64,000 bases of DNA from Berberis thunbergii (Eukaryota; Streptophyta; Magnoliopsida; Ranunculales; Berberidaceae), in assembly GCA_003290165.1 (NCBI GenBank), contig QNQO01006947.1:1-64000 (forward strand), given 5' to 3'. This document shows, piece after piece, positions 10,393 to 20,979 of this stretch (positions are counted from its first letter, which is position 1; every line of letters begins with the position of its first letter). The notes under the pieces were generated by a model. The model searched no databases, was not told the origin of the DNA, and worked only from the letters and a program-made list of their open reading frames with translations. The translations under genes and the position numbers were made by a program.

Positions 10393-11905
10393 TTAGCCCT
10401 CCCTTGCCATCAAACCATCTTCAGCAATTGGTGAATCATTCTCGACTCCATCCACGACTGCCACTGCTTCTTCTTCTTCATTTGTGTTCCCCATTATTTC
10501 TTCTTCTTCATTTGCATTCCTTTCAATGTTGTCTTCCCATTCTAATTCCATCAACTGCTCGTCTTTATAACTGGCATCCCAATCCCACACTCGATCTTCT
10601 TCAAAGACCACATCACGACTTACAATAATCTTTTTGGCAACAGGATCAAACATTCTGTACCCTTTGGATTCATCACTAACCCCAAATAGTACGCAGCTGA
10701 CACTCTTGTCTTCAAGCTTGGTTCTCCTAACATTTGGAATGTGGACATGTCCCACACATCCAAACACTCGAAAATATTCCACTGATGGCTTCTCTCCGCT
10801 CCATGCCTCCGTTGGGGTCATGTCCTTTACAGCTAAGGTAGGTGATCGATTCAAGACATGAATTGTCCACCGAACTGCCTCTGGCCAGAAAATCTTAGGT
10901 ACTTTCTTCTCTGACAACATAGCTCTCACCAAGTTCATCACAGTGCGATTCTTGCGTTCGGCCACTCCATTTTGTTGTGGAGTGTATGTTGTGGTTAATT
11001 GTCTCTTCACCCCATGTTGCTTACAAAAATCATTGAATTCTGCAGAGTTAAACTCTCCTCCTCTATCAGTCCTCAGGCATTTAATAGGCATTCCAATTTC
11101 CTTTTCCACAAGTATCTTGAAATACTTAAAGTGGTAGAATGTTTCTGATTTTTCTACTAGAAAGTAAATCCATGCTTTTCTAGAGAAATCATCTATAAAA
11201 CACAGTAAATACCTCTTCTGACTGGCTGAAGCTGGTGTGATAGGGTCGCAAAGGTCTGCATGAACAAGTTTCAGTCTCTCCGTTGCTCTCCATTGACTCC
11301 TTTTGGAATTGGAGTCCGATGCTGCTTGCCCTTCATGCATGCCTCGCAAGTGACACTTGAAGCTGCAATTTGTTGCAATCCAACCACCATTTTCTTGTAT
11401 TGTAAAGTGCGCAGACCTTTGGAGCTGAGATGAGCATAATGATGGTGCCAGAGCTTTGACTGGTCTGTATTGCTAATTTGGAGACACCTTTCTTCCTCTG
11501 CCGTGACAGGTGTTTCGGCTAGCAAAACAGACATTCTGTTTGTACTCATGATGGTCTCTGCCATTTTTCCTCTCTGTGGATGATAAACACTGCACACACC
11601 ATCCTTAAACAACACTGATAATCCCTTTTCCTGAAGTTGCCCACGCTCAAGAGGTTGTTCTTGAGCTCAGGTACACAATACACATCACCAATGACATAGC
11701 GAATTCCTTTCAAAACCAATTTCACAGCTCCCTTTCCAATCACCTTCATTCTAGCATTGTTTCCAAGTTTGACAGTATGTTTGAATGTTCTATCCAAACT
11801 TGTAAATATATCTTGATTTCCACACATGTGATTTGAGCATCCAGAATCTATGAACCACGCATCACTTCTCTTTGCTTCATGTAGCTCCACATATGCCATC
11901 AACAA
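10393..11905 (-). pseudogene. Copia protease and integrase region
   Basis: The upstream frame has the aspartic protease signature WFIDSGCSNHMCG. Next comes the pre-integrase zinc region (HHHYAHLSSKGL, then CEACMKGKQHRTP) and the integrase core. Core motifs are HADLCDP (first Asp), TDRGGEF (second Asp) and QQNGVAERKNRTVM (Glu), so the D-D-E triad is complete. Integrase inserts the cDNA into the host chromosome. The region is split in three by one-base shifts near 11635 (GGG) and 11300 (AAAA), plus the break at 10393. An acidic Glu-rich linker (EEEEIMGNTNEEEE) near 10490-10530 separates integrase from RT, as is usual in copia. Confidence 0.88.
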
Positions 11906-12739
11906 CAGCTCATCTGCATCTTCAAATTCTGCATAGTTTGCCTCCTTGTTCCACTTAGGACATTCATATTGAAAATGTCCTAAGTTGTGACACTTATAAC
12001 ATTCAACAATTGCTTTGTTAAAGAATGTTCTTCCTCTTCCTCGTCCCCTGCCTCTGGGAGATGTTTTCCTCTGCCTCTTGTTCCAGTCCTGTCCTCTATC
12101 TTCAGAACTTGGTCCTCATCCTCATTGCTTACCCCTCGAAACTTCTGTTCATGCACCACCAACGAGCTCTGCAATTCATCGATGGACATGTTGTCAGTAT
12201 CCTTTGATTCTTCGATGGGCAACTACAACATATGTGAACCTCTCAGTTAGGGTTCGTAGGATCTTCTCAACAATCGTTGAGTCAGACATATCTTTTCCAT
12301 TGCTCCTCATCTTGTTGGAGATCGTCATCACTCTTGCAAAATACTCAGTGATTGTTTCATCCTTCTTCATCGCTAGAACCTCAAACTCTCTTCTTAGTGA
12401 GTTAAGAATAGATTTATTCACCCTGATATTTCCTCCAAACTTCCGCTTCATCGAGTCCCAAACAATCTTGGCTGTGTGACGGTCCAAGATTTGTTCGAAG
12501 TCAGTTCGGTCAATTGCCTGGAAGAGATAATGCTTGACTTGGTGATCTTTAGTTCTGGCATCATCAAGTTGTGCCTGTTGCGTCTCAGTCAGCGTCGTCC
12601 CTGTTATTTGCTCTTCAAAGCCATTTTCCACCGAGCTCCAAAAACCCTTTGCCCTAAGCAAATTCTCCATCAGTTCACTCAAGTGGTCATAATGACCATC
12701 GAAATGAGGGATCTTCGTCAGAGTCTTGTCTTCACTCAT
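11906..12739 (-). pseudogene. Copia Gag region with CCHC zinc knuckle
   Basis: The N-terminal frame starts MSEDKTLTKIPHFDGHYDHL and has W..MKRKFGGN and LRREFEVLAMKKDETITEYF, the UBN2-type Gag fold of plant copia elements. Gag packages element RNA. A basic Gly/Arg stretch (SPRGRGRGRGR) is followed by the knuckle CYKCHNLGHFQYEC (CX2CX4HX4C) near 11960-12000. Two single-base shifts split the frame, one at a CCC run near 12207 and one at a GG near 12088. The Met at 12739 follows the primer site closely and fits the family start. Confidence 0.85.
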
Positions 12740-12797
12740 TCTCTCAATGTTTGATCACTCGAAGACTGTTGCTTTCTTTTCTACAAGCCCAGTGCTT

Positions 12798-12809
12798 GCT
12801 CTGATACCA
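12798..12809 (-). promoter_or_regulatory. Primer-binding site, initiator Met tRNA
   Basis: Minus-strand TGGTATCAGAGC lies two bases after the 5' LTR end (...TTACA, AT). It is complementary to the 3' end of plant initiator-Met tRNA. Confidence 0.92.
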
Positions 12810-12811
12810 AT

Positions 12812-13052
12812 TGTAAGGTATAATGCAAGAACACAAACAATTGGTGTGAATGATACTGCTTTATTGAAGTAGTTCTCAGCTTATATAGCCTTACATCTAA
12901 CAGAAAAAGAGAAAGATAGCAGTCCACTTAGCACAGATCTCGCTTAGTGGTTTACACAATCGTGAATGAATCAACTAGAGAAAATAAAGCTAACAACCCT
13001 GAAGAATAGGACTTTATCCAACAGTCCTTGACTTGAACAACGTCTCCTAACA
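12812..13052 (-). repeat. 5' LTR of copia element 1
   Basis: 241 bp, near-identical to 8489-8728. On the minus strand it starts TGTTAGGAG and ends CTTACA. It contains a TATATAAGC-like box (plus-strand GCTTATATA near 12880) that could drive transcription. Confidence 0.93.
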
Positions 13053-13519
13053 GAAACAAGGCTTATAAAGGTAACTCTTAAGGGAAACTCCTATGGAACA
13101 TATTTAAGAACCAACTCTGCAGAAGGTTCAAGAAAATTGAGAATGGGTATGAACAAGAGCCAATTGTGAAAACGATAAATTGAGTGGTTCTGAAGACGAG
13201 GCTAGCTAATGGTGTTAGCTAGTGATGAGGGTCATAATTAAGGTAGTGATGATGAAATTGAGGATAATAATGATGGAAGTGAGGAATATGAAGATCAACT
13301 TAGAAAGAGTGAAGTAGTGCTTATGATAATCTAGGAAGGAAATAAAGCTTCCAGTGTAGAGATCTTTCAGTGAAATTTTGAAGTTTAGGGAGAAAGTCAG
13401 GCTAAATGAGTATTTCAAAGACCCGAAATTGAGTTATCATTGTGGAGACATCAATCTTGAAGTATTGAAGTGTGGATTAACTAGGCATATAGATCATTCT
13501 TCCACAAGCCTTATCTTCC
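13053..13519. other. Spacer between copia and PIF elements
   Basis: 467 bases with no recognised gene. An acidic reading (Asp/Glu-rich, 13230-13310, plus strand) looks like a coding remnant but has no recognisable family. Confidence 0.4.
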
Positions 13520-13522
13520 TTA

Positions 13523-13650
13523 GGGTTTGTTTAGTTGCACACATTCCGTGGGAATAGGAATTCTATTCCCACTTGGAATAATATTTTGAGTGTTTGTTTG
13601 GGATTTTAGAGGTGGGCATGGGAATCAGACGCCTCACTCATATTGGGAAA
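13523..13650. repeat. Left terminal inverted repeat of PIF element
   Basis: Matches the reversed right end from GGGT(T/G)TGTTT through TTGCACACATT, GGGAATAGGAAT, ATTCCCACTT and GTGTTTGTTTG to CTCACTCA near 13640. Confidence 0.82.
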
Positions 13651-13689
13651 ACAATTCACGGGTCTTCCTTTCTCGATCTGTTGCTCCAT

Positions 13690-13920
13690 TTCAAGGGTTT
13701 GTTGACAAAAATTGCTCCAGTTCAAGGGTTTGTTGACAAGGAGAAGGATCTGCCGATCGTCCTCTTCATCTACAGATCTGTGTTGTTCTTCATATCTTCT
13801 CTACTTTTCCTCTGCGATCCTTGCTCTTCCTCTTCGATCTCACTCGATTTGCTCTTCATTGCTAAGCCAAACCAAACCAGTTCAAGGGTTTGTTGACAAG
13901 GAGAAGGATCTATTGTTCTT
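13690..13920 (+). repeat. Local repeats in the PIF subterminal region
   Basis: The phrase CAAGGGTTTGTTGACAA occurs three times (about 13692, 13723, 13882). In the last two it continues as GGAGAAGGATCT. The stretch CTTCATTGCTAAGCCAAACC near 13853 resembles, inverted, the sequence coding LFVAKPNQT at the start of the right-hand PPR frame. Confidence 0.6.
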
Positions 13921-16838
13921 CATATCCTTCTCAACTTATTCGTTGGCTGATCTCCATCTCTTCAGGTACAAATTTCGTCTTTTTCATCTGCCAATCTATC
14001 AATTTGGCTTGATTTTTTGTAATTTTTTTTTCAAATTTGGGGATTTTGAAGATCAGTTAGGATTAGTGGTGTTTGAATTGAATGGGTTAGTGAATCAGAT
14101 CAATGAAGTAAAGGGTATGTTCTAGTTTTGAAGAATAATATGGGAATAATATGTTTACGCATCTCTGGAAATTTATGTGTTAGGTAGAGTATGCTCTGGT
14201 AGTCTGAATTGGCATCTCATTAGTGCTCTAGTTTCCCTCCCCAGTGTTTGGCTGCTCCTCAATCCCTGCAAATTCCTTGTATGTCTTCTTTGCTCTCTGG
14301 AGTTTTATGGCTACATTGTGAATATCTGGGGATGAGAATCCGTGGTGTGGGTTTGGGGAGTTAGCTTACCAGGTCATACAGTCAGACTACCTGATTAGGT
14401 TGCTGGTATGGTGTTGTATGATTCCTTGACAATAGTGTTGGGGAAATATCTCTCCATGATACATGAAACAATTTTCATACTGTTTTGAATAATTAGTTTA
14501 TGGTTTGTAGCTCCATATGCTGACTGAAGTAACATGTGTTAGTAAATTTGAGGATGAATTAAAATCATACATCTAGAAGCACCGTGTTAGGGTGCATATT
14601 ATATTCCCGTATATTGATGTCAGGTTTACTTGCTAGATATTGTTGTAAAATGTTGAGTTTTTTATTCATTGAGTTTTCACCCTTACATTCATTGAGTTTT
14701 TTTTTTTGACATGTTGGGGTAATGTAAAATGTGTTATTGTAGGTGGTGGAAACTAGCGCTCATTGTACCAGCCATTTTGGATTCAAAAGCTCAACTCGTG
14801 AGTACTCTATATGTAGTCTTCTACTGGTGCATTATTTTTGTCGAAGTTGTGAAAGTTTATGAACACTTTGCATACCCTATTTCTCTTATCTAATCTCATA
14901 AGACAGCCCATCCTCCAATCTAACATACCCCAAACTCTTATTCCACATCTGTTAAACAACTCCCCCAAACTACATTTCGTTTTCCATTCCCGTCATTTGT
15001 TCTTAAATAAGAAAATTGATTTTTGATACTGATATATCCAATGAGTTTCTTTACTTCAGAATTTCTTTACAGACAGCTATGAACCAAGTCAGAGATTAGT
15101 TGGTAATATATGATTATCTCATCTAACTGAATGTTACATGGCATTGGAATCAATGATACATTAATTATTATTACAAATTTCTCAAAAGTTAGTTATGAGA
15201 AGGGATTTTCTGGAGTTGTGGTCAAACTAGAGCATTCTCTAACATTAATTCAGAAGCCAATTTACTTGTTATATGACACTATGTCAATAGTTATGAATGA
15301 AAACATTCACTTCAATTCACATGTTTTCAGACACATTTTTGACAAGTTGATATTCACGTGAATTTTCATTTCTTTTCTTTAAGATATAAAATTAAAACAG
15401 GAGATTAATTCTATTGATTTTATATTTGTATATGCATAATATATTCTGTTGTAGATAAGAAAATACCTTTATACGAAATCATGGACGATTTATTGATGTG
15501 GGTGGCATGGTCTAGAGGTTGGAGTGTTAAGATTGTTGAAACTGAGCTAGTTATTCGAGATTCACATGGTTCAGAATAAGAAAATAAAAATACCTCCATT
15601 TTGTAGTCACCTCTTCGATTAAGAGACTTGAAAAGATGAAGTAAACTGAACTAGTTATTCGAGATTCACATGGTTCAAAATGCTAGGTGTTGCTTGACAG
15701 CTCCCACACGACGTATGTTCATCATGGGGATGAGTAGACATATTTTTTGTGATAATAGGCTGGTTATGCAGGTTTCTGTCATTGCTTGAACATCTGTCGT
15801 GTGTTGCAGGCTGTGGCAAGGCATTGCGGTGTTGCATTTTTACAGTCCTTGCATTTTTTGACAGAGTGCGGTGTTGCACAGTTTTTGGACAGTTCTCTGT
15901 TTTTCTGGGCAGGGTGCTCTGTTTTAGTATTCATAAAATTTTTGAACAAATCCCAGTGGTTGCTCTATAGAGCATCTTTAGATAAATAATTAAAAGTTGA
16001 TTATGTTGTCGTCGCAGGAATCTAAAGAACAATTTGTTAAATGATACCCATGGTTTGGTGTTGCACATAGATCCACTGTGACTGCACTGAGATTTCTGGT
16101 ATGTATTCATATTATGTTCTTTATCTGACAAAGTAAATGGGGAGTTAGTATCGTGTTATGTGGCTTCAGTGATTCTTTTATGGATTAATGGTGTTTTTCA
16201 GACTTGAGTTATGTTAAGTATCCATCTTCTGCATTTTGGGTTAAGCATTCTTTGTTTGTTTTAACCTTGTTATTTACAATCATCAGTCTGATTTTGTCAG
16301 CTGCAACATTCTTTACTTATCTCTATCAGACTGCTGTCAGAATTCTCTGCTAATTTAGGTATGGATCAATAGCTTCTGGATGAGTAACTTGGGGACTAAA
16401 TCTAATCCAGTGCCATGTTTACGTTATTTTAATGATTAAGTGGCTGGTGTTTCAGATTTTTCATGTGCATTGGTCAAAGTATGTGCATGTTTCTGAAAGA
16501 AATTCACAGATTGGATATAGAGTTTGATTTAAACTTTATGTCTTCAGTGATATGCTGTTTTTTGCTTTTTGAATGCTGTTATCATCTCCCAGTTCTATAT
16601 TCTTGTAGAATTCTGACATTAGTTCTATATGCTTGTAGAATTATGGCATTGGATTATATTTCTAACTTGGCACCAAATCTTTTGCCTTAGTTAAGAGAAC
16701 ACAAAATCAAAGGCAGCCTTTTGACATTGGATTCATCTCCCAAGCTGCAGCAGAAATAATAGTTAATATCTCTCATGTGACAAAAAAAAACTTATTAAAT
16801 ATAACATTAGTAATAGTATCAAAAACTTGTTTATAAAG

Positions 16839-18527
16839 TCTGTGTATGGGTTGAACCTGTTTACCTTTCTTAGTTTTGTGACTTATGTTCATTTGGTAAT
16901 TGATATCTATTAGTATATGTTTCTCTTGCTTTTGATAATTGATAGGTTATCTTTGTAGGTATGGTATCCAAATTACAATGGAGTGATTCGATGGATTTGG
17001 TTTTGATTAGAACATTGGTGGATGAAAGTAATACCGGAGGAAAAAAATAGATAATGGGTGGAAGTCAAGCGCACTAGAGCGCGTGGTGGAAGAAATTAAG
17101 AAATCTCACAATATGGTAATTACCCACGATCATGTCCGGTCGAGGCTGAAGACCTTCAAGAAGCAATATTTGGCAGTCCGAGAAGTTCACAAGCAAAATG
17201 GGTTTGGATTCGACTATAGTAGCAGACTCATCACTGCAGACAACGAAGTGTGGGAAGACTATGTTGCGGTAAGCTTTCTTAAGCATGGTTCAATATGGTT
17301 CGGTATGACCTCATGCGAGTTATTTTTCAATGTCATTGAGAATGTTAGTTTTCTAATCTTTATTGAAAACTTTTCTCCAACTATTTTTATTTTGTTGATT
17401 GTTCTAATCTTTTTGTTAAATTAGATTGTTTTCTCAATTATATTTTTAACATTGTTTAGGCACACAAGGAAGCAAAAAAGTTTGTGGCAAAATCTTTCCA
17501 TACTACGACGACCTTGCAATCATCATAGGAAATGATCAAGCAACTAGCGATCGCTTTATAGCAAGTCGTGATGATGACAATGTACCCATGGTTGAAGCAA
17601 GTGAAAGTGTCCATACAGACACTGAAGACAGGGAAGATGTTGCCTCAGGTTCTACTACATCGTCTCGCAAACGCAAGCGAACGTGTGACAATGATGATCC
17701 TGAGTTTGCTAAGGCCATATCGAGTATATGCAAGGCATTTGAGCAAACGAGTGTTATGCTTATACGATTGGAAACCTTCCCTTGGCAAGAAGTTGGGAAG
17801 GATGTAAGGGCGGTTCCTGGACTTACCGAACGTCAAATTTTAAAAATCATGAGAAAGTTCAGTGGGAACGTAGAGTTTGGTTTTTCTTTTTGGGATTGAC
17901 CGAAAAAACAAGGGAGGGTTGGGTTCTTGCAGAGTTGGAGGATAATTAGTTTGGAGCAAAAGTAATTGGCTTCTTGTCTTTAATCCTTTTTATATGTTTT
18001 GATTAGTAATCAAGGAGTTAGAAAGTTTGGATTTTGTTTAATTGGTGTTTGAGAGTATGTGGTTTAGGACTTGTTATGTTTATGCAGTAAACATGATTTC
18101 ATTTTGAAAATTTTAGTCAAAATATATATTGCTAAATTTTTTTATTAGAATTCTAAATACCAGTATTGAACGTTGATTTCTCATTGAAAGATTTAAGCAG
18201 ACGTCGAGTTTAAAATTATACTGTAAGGATGTTTTACAGGAAGCAAAATCAAAACCATATTCTAGTTTATATATAAAAGTAGAATTGTGGGATCTTCAAA
18301 ATGAAAATAAAAATAAAAATCCCTTGATTAGTTTTGGGCAACCAAACACTCACAATAGGAATTGGAATCCAATTCCCATGGACAACCAAACATCAAAATT
18401 GGTCAAGTCCATGGCATCCCATGTCATGACACCCATGCCATGGACTTGACCAACTTTGATGTTTGGTTGTCCATGGGAATTAGATTCCAATTCCTATTGT
18501 GAGTGTTTGGTTGCCCAAAACTAATCA

Positions 18528-18561
<34 letters not shown>

Positions 18562-18890
18562 CATTTTGAAGATCCCACAATTCTACTTTTATATATAAAC
18601 TAGAATATGGTTTTGATTTTGTTTCCTGCAAAACATCCTTACAATATAATTTTAAATTCGACCCATTATCTGTTTTTTTTTCCTCCAGTATTACTCTCAT
18701 CCACCAATGTTCTAATCAAAACCAAATCCATCGAATCACTCCATTGAAATTTGGGTGTCATACCTACAAAGATAATCTATCAATTATCAAAAGCAAAAGA
18801 AACATATACTAATAGATATCAATTACCAAATGAACATAAGTCACAAAACTAAGAAAGGTAAACAGGTTCAACGCATACACAGACTTTGTA
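16839..18890. repeat. Large interrupted palindrome within the PIF element
   Basis: Segment 18204-18425 is the reverse complement of about 18430-18661, and 16839-17059 is the reverse complement of about 18661-18890. The right arm thus equals the left arm minus 17060-18203 (the body of ORF1). The centre is near 18427 (CATCCCATG / CATGACACCC). The arms carry PIF-like terminal motifs such as GTTTGGTTGTCCATGGGAATT. A T21 run (18534-18560 region) disturbs the right arm. Divergence is a few per cent by eye. Confidence 0.82.
16961..17899 (+). pseudogene. PIF/Harbinger ORF1, Myb/SANT-like DNA-binding protein
   Basis: Starts MVSKLQWSDSMDLVLIRTLVDE, the first helix of the plant Myb/SANT-like domain. 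It continues ALERVVEEI, DHVRSRLKTFKKQY, then LITADNEVWEDYV. A GT-AG intron (17269-17459) follows, then KEAKKF, a Ser/Asp/Glu-rich linker with a KRKRTC basic cluster, and a C-terminal helical region ending SFWD. In Ping/Pong/PIF elements ORF1 binds the element and works with the DDE transposase. Two apparent shifts occur, at an A7 run (17041-17047) and an AAAA near 17489, each read as one base short. It may therefore be intact in reality. No partner ORF2 is present here. Confidence 0.75.
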
Positions 18891-19447
18891 TAAAAAAACA
18901 TCATGTTAGCACTCTATGTATTTGTTAGTAGATTATCTAAATTAAGAATAGATGCAACAAGGATAAAGAGATTTGTGTTTGCATTCATCATAACATACAA
19001 AACAGCTGCCAAAATATTAAACAACCTATATAAGCTGCCAAAACAAGCCCCAGCTCGCCAACAAAGTGCACAAATAGAGTGCAAAAAAGCATTTCAGTGA
19101 AAAGCATTTTCTATTCATCCTGCACTCTGTTTTGGGCAATATAATAGAGTGAGCATGAAAAGAGCCTCTGACAACAATTTCATTCAGTCAAACAGCACAT
19201 GAAAAGAGTGAGCATTATCTGTAATAGACCAACAAAAACTAAGGCTCAAAACTCTAGGTTGCACAGAAAGTAATTCAAACCATTCATGCAAAAATTGTAG
19301 AACGAAATAATTCAAACCATTCATGCAACTCTTATATGCACCTTTATCTTTTCCAAAGTAATTTGAGGAATAATTTCAACATTCAAACCATTCATGCAAC
19401 TCTTATACACACGTTTGTCTTTTCCTAAGTTACTTTAGGAATAAACT

Positions 19448-20690
19448 TCACATAAGGAGGTCAACAAATACATAAAATAAGTAATCCTCGGCCTCCTGTT
19501 CCAACCCAAGATCAGCACACATACTCAATAGTGTGTTATACAGAATGAAGTCCATCGGCCAGCCATTTGACCACATTTTTCCCAAAGCTGCAATGCATCT
19601 CGACCCCATCTCGCCTTGCCATAAATCTTCACAAGAGCAGTCAATGTCTTTGCATTTGGTGTCACTCCTGCCTCAATCATTTCATCAAACAAATTTCTAG
19701 CAAGACCAGGCTTTTTAGCTTTACCCATTGCTTCCAACAATGTGTTGTAAACAACCAAATTGGGTTCAACCCCAACTAACTTCATTTCATCCAAAGCATA
19801 CCTAATACCATCATAGTCACCAGCCTCACCAAACATCTTCCCTAAAACAGATAAAGTAATATGACCAGGCTTCCACCCAGCACCCCTACCTCTCTCATAC
19901 AAACTCAAAACCTGCTCAACCTTGCCCAACTTAGCATAAACATCTAAAATAGCGGAGTAAGTCACCTCATCAGGCATCAAACCAGTCTTATACATCCTCT
20001 CAAACCGCTCCACTGCCTTATCAAACATGATACTAGTCTTAGCACAAGTAATAATAGTAGAATAAGTAATGTTATCTAACTCAATCCCACTATCAATCAT
20101 CTCCTGAGCAAGACTCTCAATGAGCTCAAATTGTCTCCCATACCTCAAAGACTTCATAGTAATATTGTAAAAGATGGTTTCGATGGGAAAAGAACAATGG
20201 GTCTTGATCCAATTGAAGAACAAATGGGTTTTCTGCCATGGTCTCAAGCTATTGAGTATCAATAAAGCATTTCTCTAGTTGGGGGTTCTGGGATTTGTTC
20301 TAAAACTGCTAAGAAAGCAGAGTCAGAAGATGAGTCACATTGATTGAGCTTCTTTGAGAAGAGTTTGAGGTCAGTGAGATTAGGATTGTAAGTTGGGGAA
20401 GAGCATTTGTGGCGTTGGAGAGATAGAACTGAAGGTTTACGTTTAGAGGGATTGACCCAAGTTGATTTGGGCTTGGAAAGGAGATGGGGTTGAAGTTGTG
20501 AAGGGTCAGAGAGGACAGTGTTAGAAAGGGGTTTGAGTTGCTCAGATAGAGAAGGTGTTGGTTTGAGTTGCTCAGATAGAGAAGGTGTTGCTAATAGGGT
20601 TTGGTTTGGTTTGGCAACGAAGAGCTCTTCACAGAGACGGGGAGAAAGAGATTCGTGAGTCTCTGATACTGGAGATGAGGAGGTCTTCAA
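19448..20690 (-). pseudogene. PPR protein fragment, SOT1/P67-like chloroplast family
   Basis: Reading minus from 20690: a Ser/Pro-rich leader, then PKSTWVNPSKRKPS, an inter-domain helix, then P-type PPR repeats. These include ILNSLRPWQKTHLFFNW, FYNITMKSLR, ELDNITYSTIITCAK, LMPDEVTYSAILDVYAK, PNLVVYNTLLEAMGKA and TPNAKTLTALVKIYGKARW. This closely recalls the Arabidopsis At5g46580 (SOT1) family, RNA-binding proteins acting in chloroplast RNA processing. Those proteins continue with more PPRs and an SMR domain; here similarity stops after MCADLGLEQEAED (about 19470) and a stop follows, so the C-terminal half is missing. Two shifts (AAA near 20269, A5 near 19584) split the frame and are each one base short. 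The leader has a direct duplication coding PSLSEQLKP. The copy lies inside the PIF element. Confidence 0.75.
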
Positions 20691-20849
20691 TGGAGATCTG
20701 ATGCTGGAGAGAGACGAGGAGATCCGATGCTGGACAAAGACGAGGAGAAAGAGATCTTCAATGGAGGTCTTCTATGGATATCTGATGCTGGAGAGAGATG
20801 AGGAGACGAGAGGTTTTGTGTCCCGTGAATCGTATTCCCAGTGTGAGTG

Positions 20850-20976
20850 AGGTGTCTGATATGGCACGTGCTGGCATCCCTCACCCACCAATAAAACTCA
20901 AACAAACACCCAAAATGCTATTCTAAGTGGGAATATGATTCCTATTCCCATGAAATGTGTGCAACCAAACACACCC
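20850..20976. repeat. Right terminal inverted repeat of PIF element
   Basis: Reverse complement of the left end: GGGTGTGTTTGGTTGCACACATTTC, then GGGAATAGGAATCATATTCCCACTT. It is followed by TTA (20977-20979). Confidence 0.82.
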
Positions 20977-20979
20977 TTA

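Larger units (their letters stand above)
8489..13052 (-). mobile_element. Ty1/copia LTR retrotransposon, young full-length copy
   Basis: A 4.56-kb element bounded by two near-identical LTRs of 240-241 bp, transcribed on the minus strand. The 5' LTR (12812-13052) is followed by an initiator-Met primer site; a polypurine tract lies next to the 3' LTR. Domain order is Gag with zinc knuckle, protease, integrase, RT, RNase H, which defines Ty1/copia. LTRs start TG and end CA. Flanks are GAAAA (8484-8488) and GAAAC (13053-13057), a 4-of-5 target duplication. By eye the LTRs differ at three substitutions and one single-base indel, so insertion was recent. The frameshifts in its genes all sit in short homopolymers. 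Confidence 0.93.
13523..20976 (+). mobile_element. PIF/Harbinger-type transposon, 7.45 kb
   Basis: Ends are inverted: GGGTTTGTTTAGTTGCACAC on the left and, reversed, GGGTGTGTTTGGTTGCACAC on the right. Similarity continues inward for about 120 bp (TGGGAATAGGAAT, TATTCCCACTT). Both ends abut TTA (13520-13522 and 20977-20979), the three-base target typical of PIF/Harbinger. Inside is an ORF1-type Myb/SANT gene (16961-17899). I saw no DDE transposase ORF2, so it is probably non-autonomous. It also holds a large inverted repeat centred near 18427 and a PPR gene fragment at the right. The size and palindrome suggest two related copies fused head to head. Confidence 0.8.

Noticed and set aside
9333..12754. 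Several plus-strand frames of 60-150 codons across the copia region
   Set aside because: They are opposite-strand shadows of the copia polyprotein, with no similarity of their own.
13594..14125. Open frames of 100 and 137 codons near the left end of the PIF element
   Set aside because: They cover the local repeats and subterminal region, differ in frame between copies, and match no protein family except a short stretch shared with the PPR leader.
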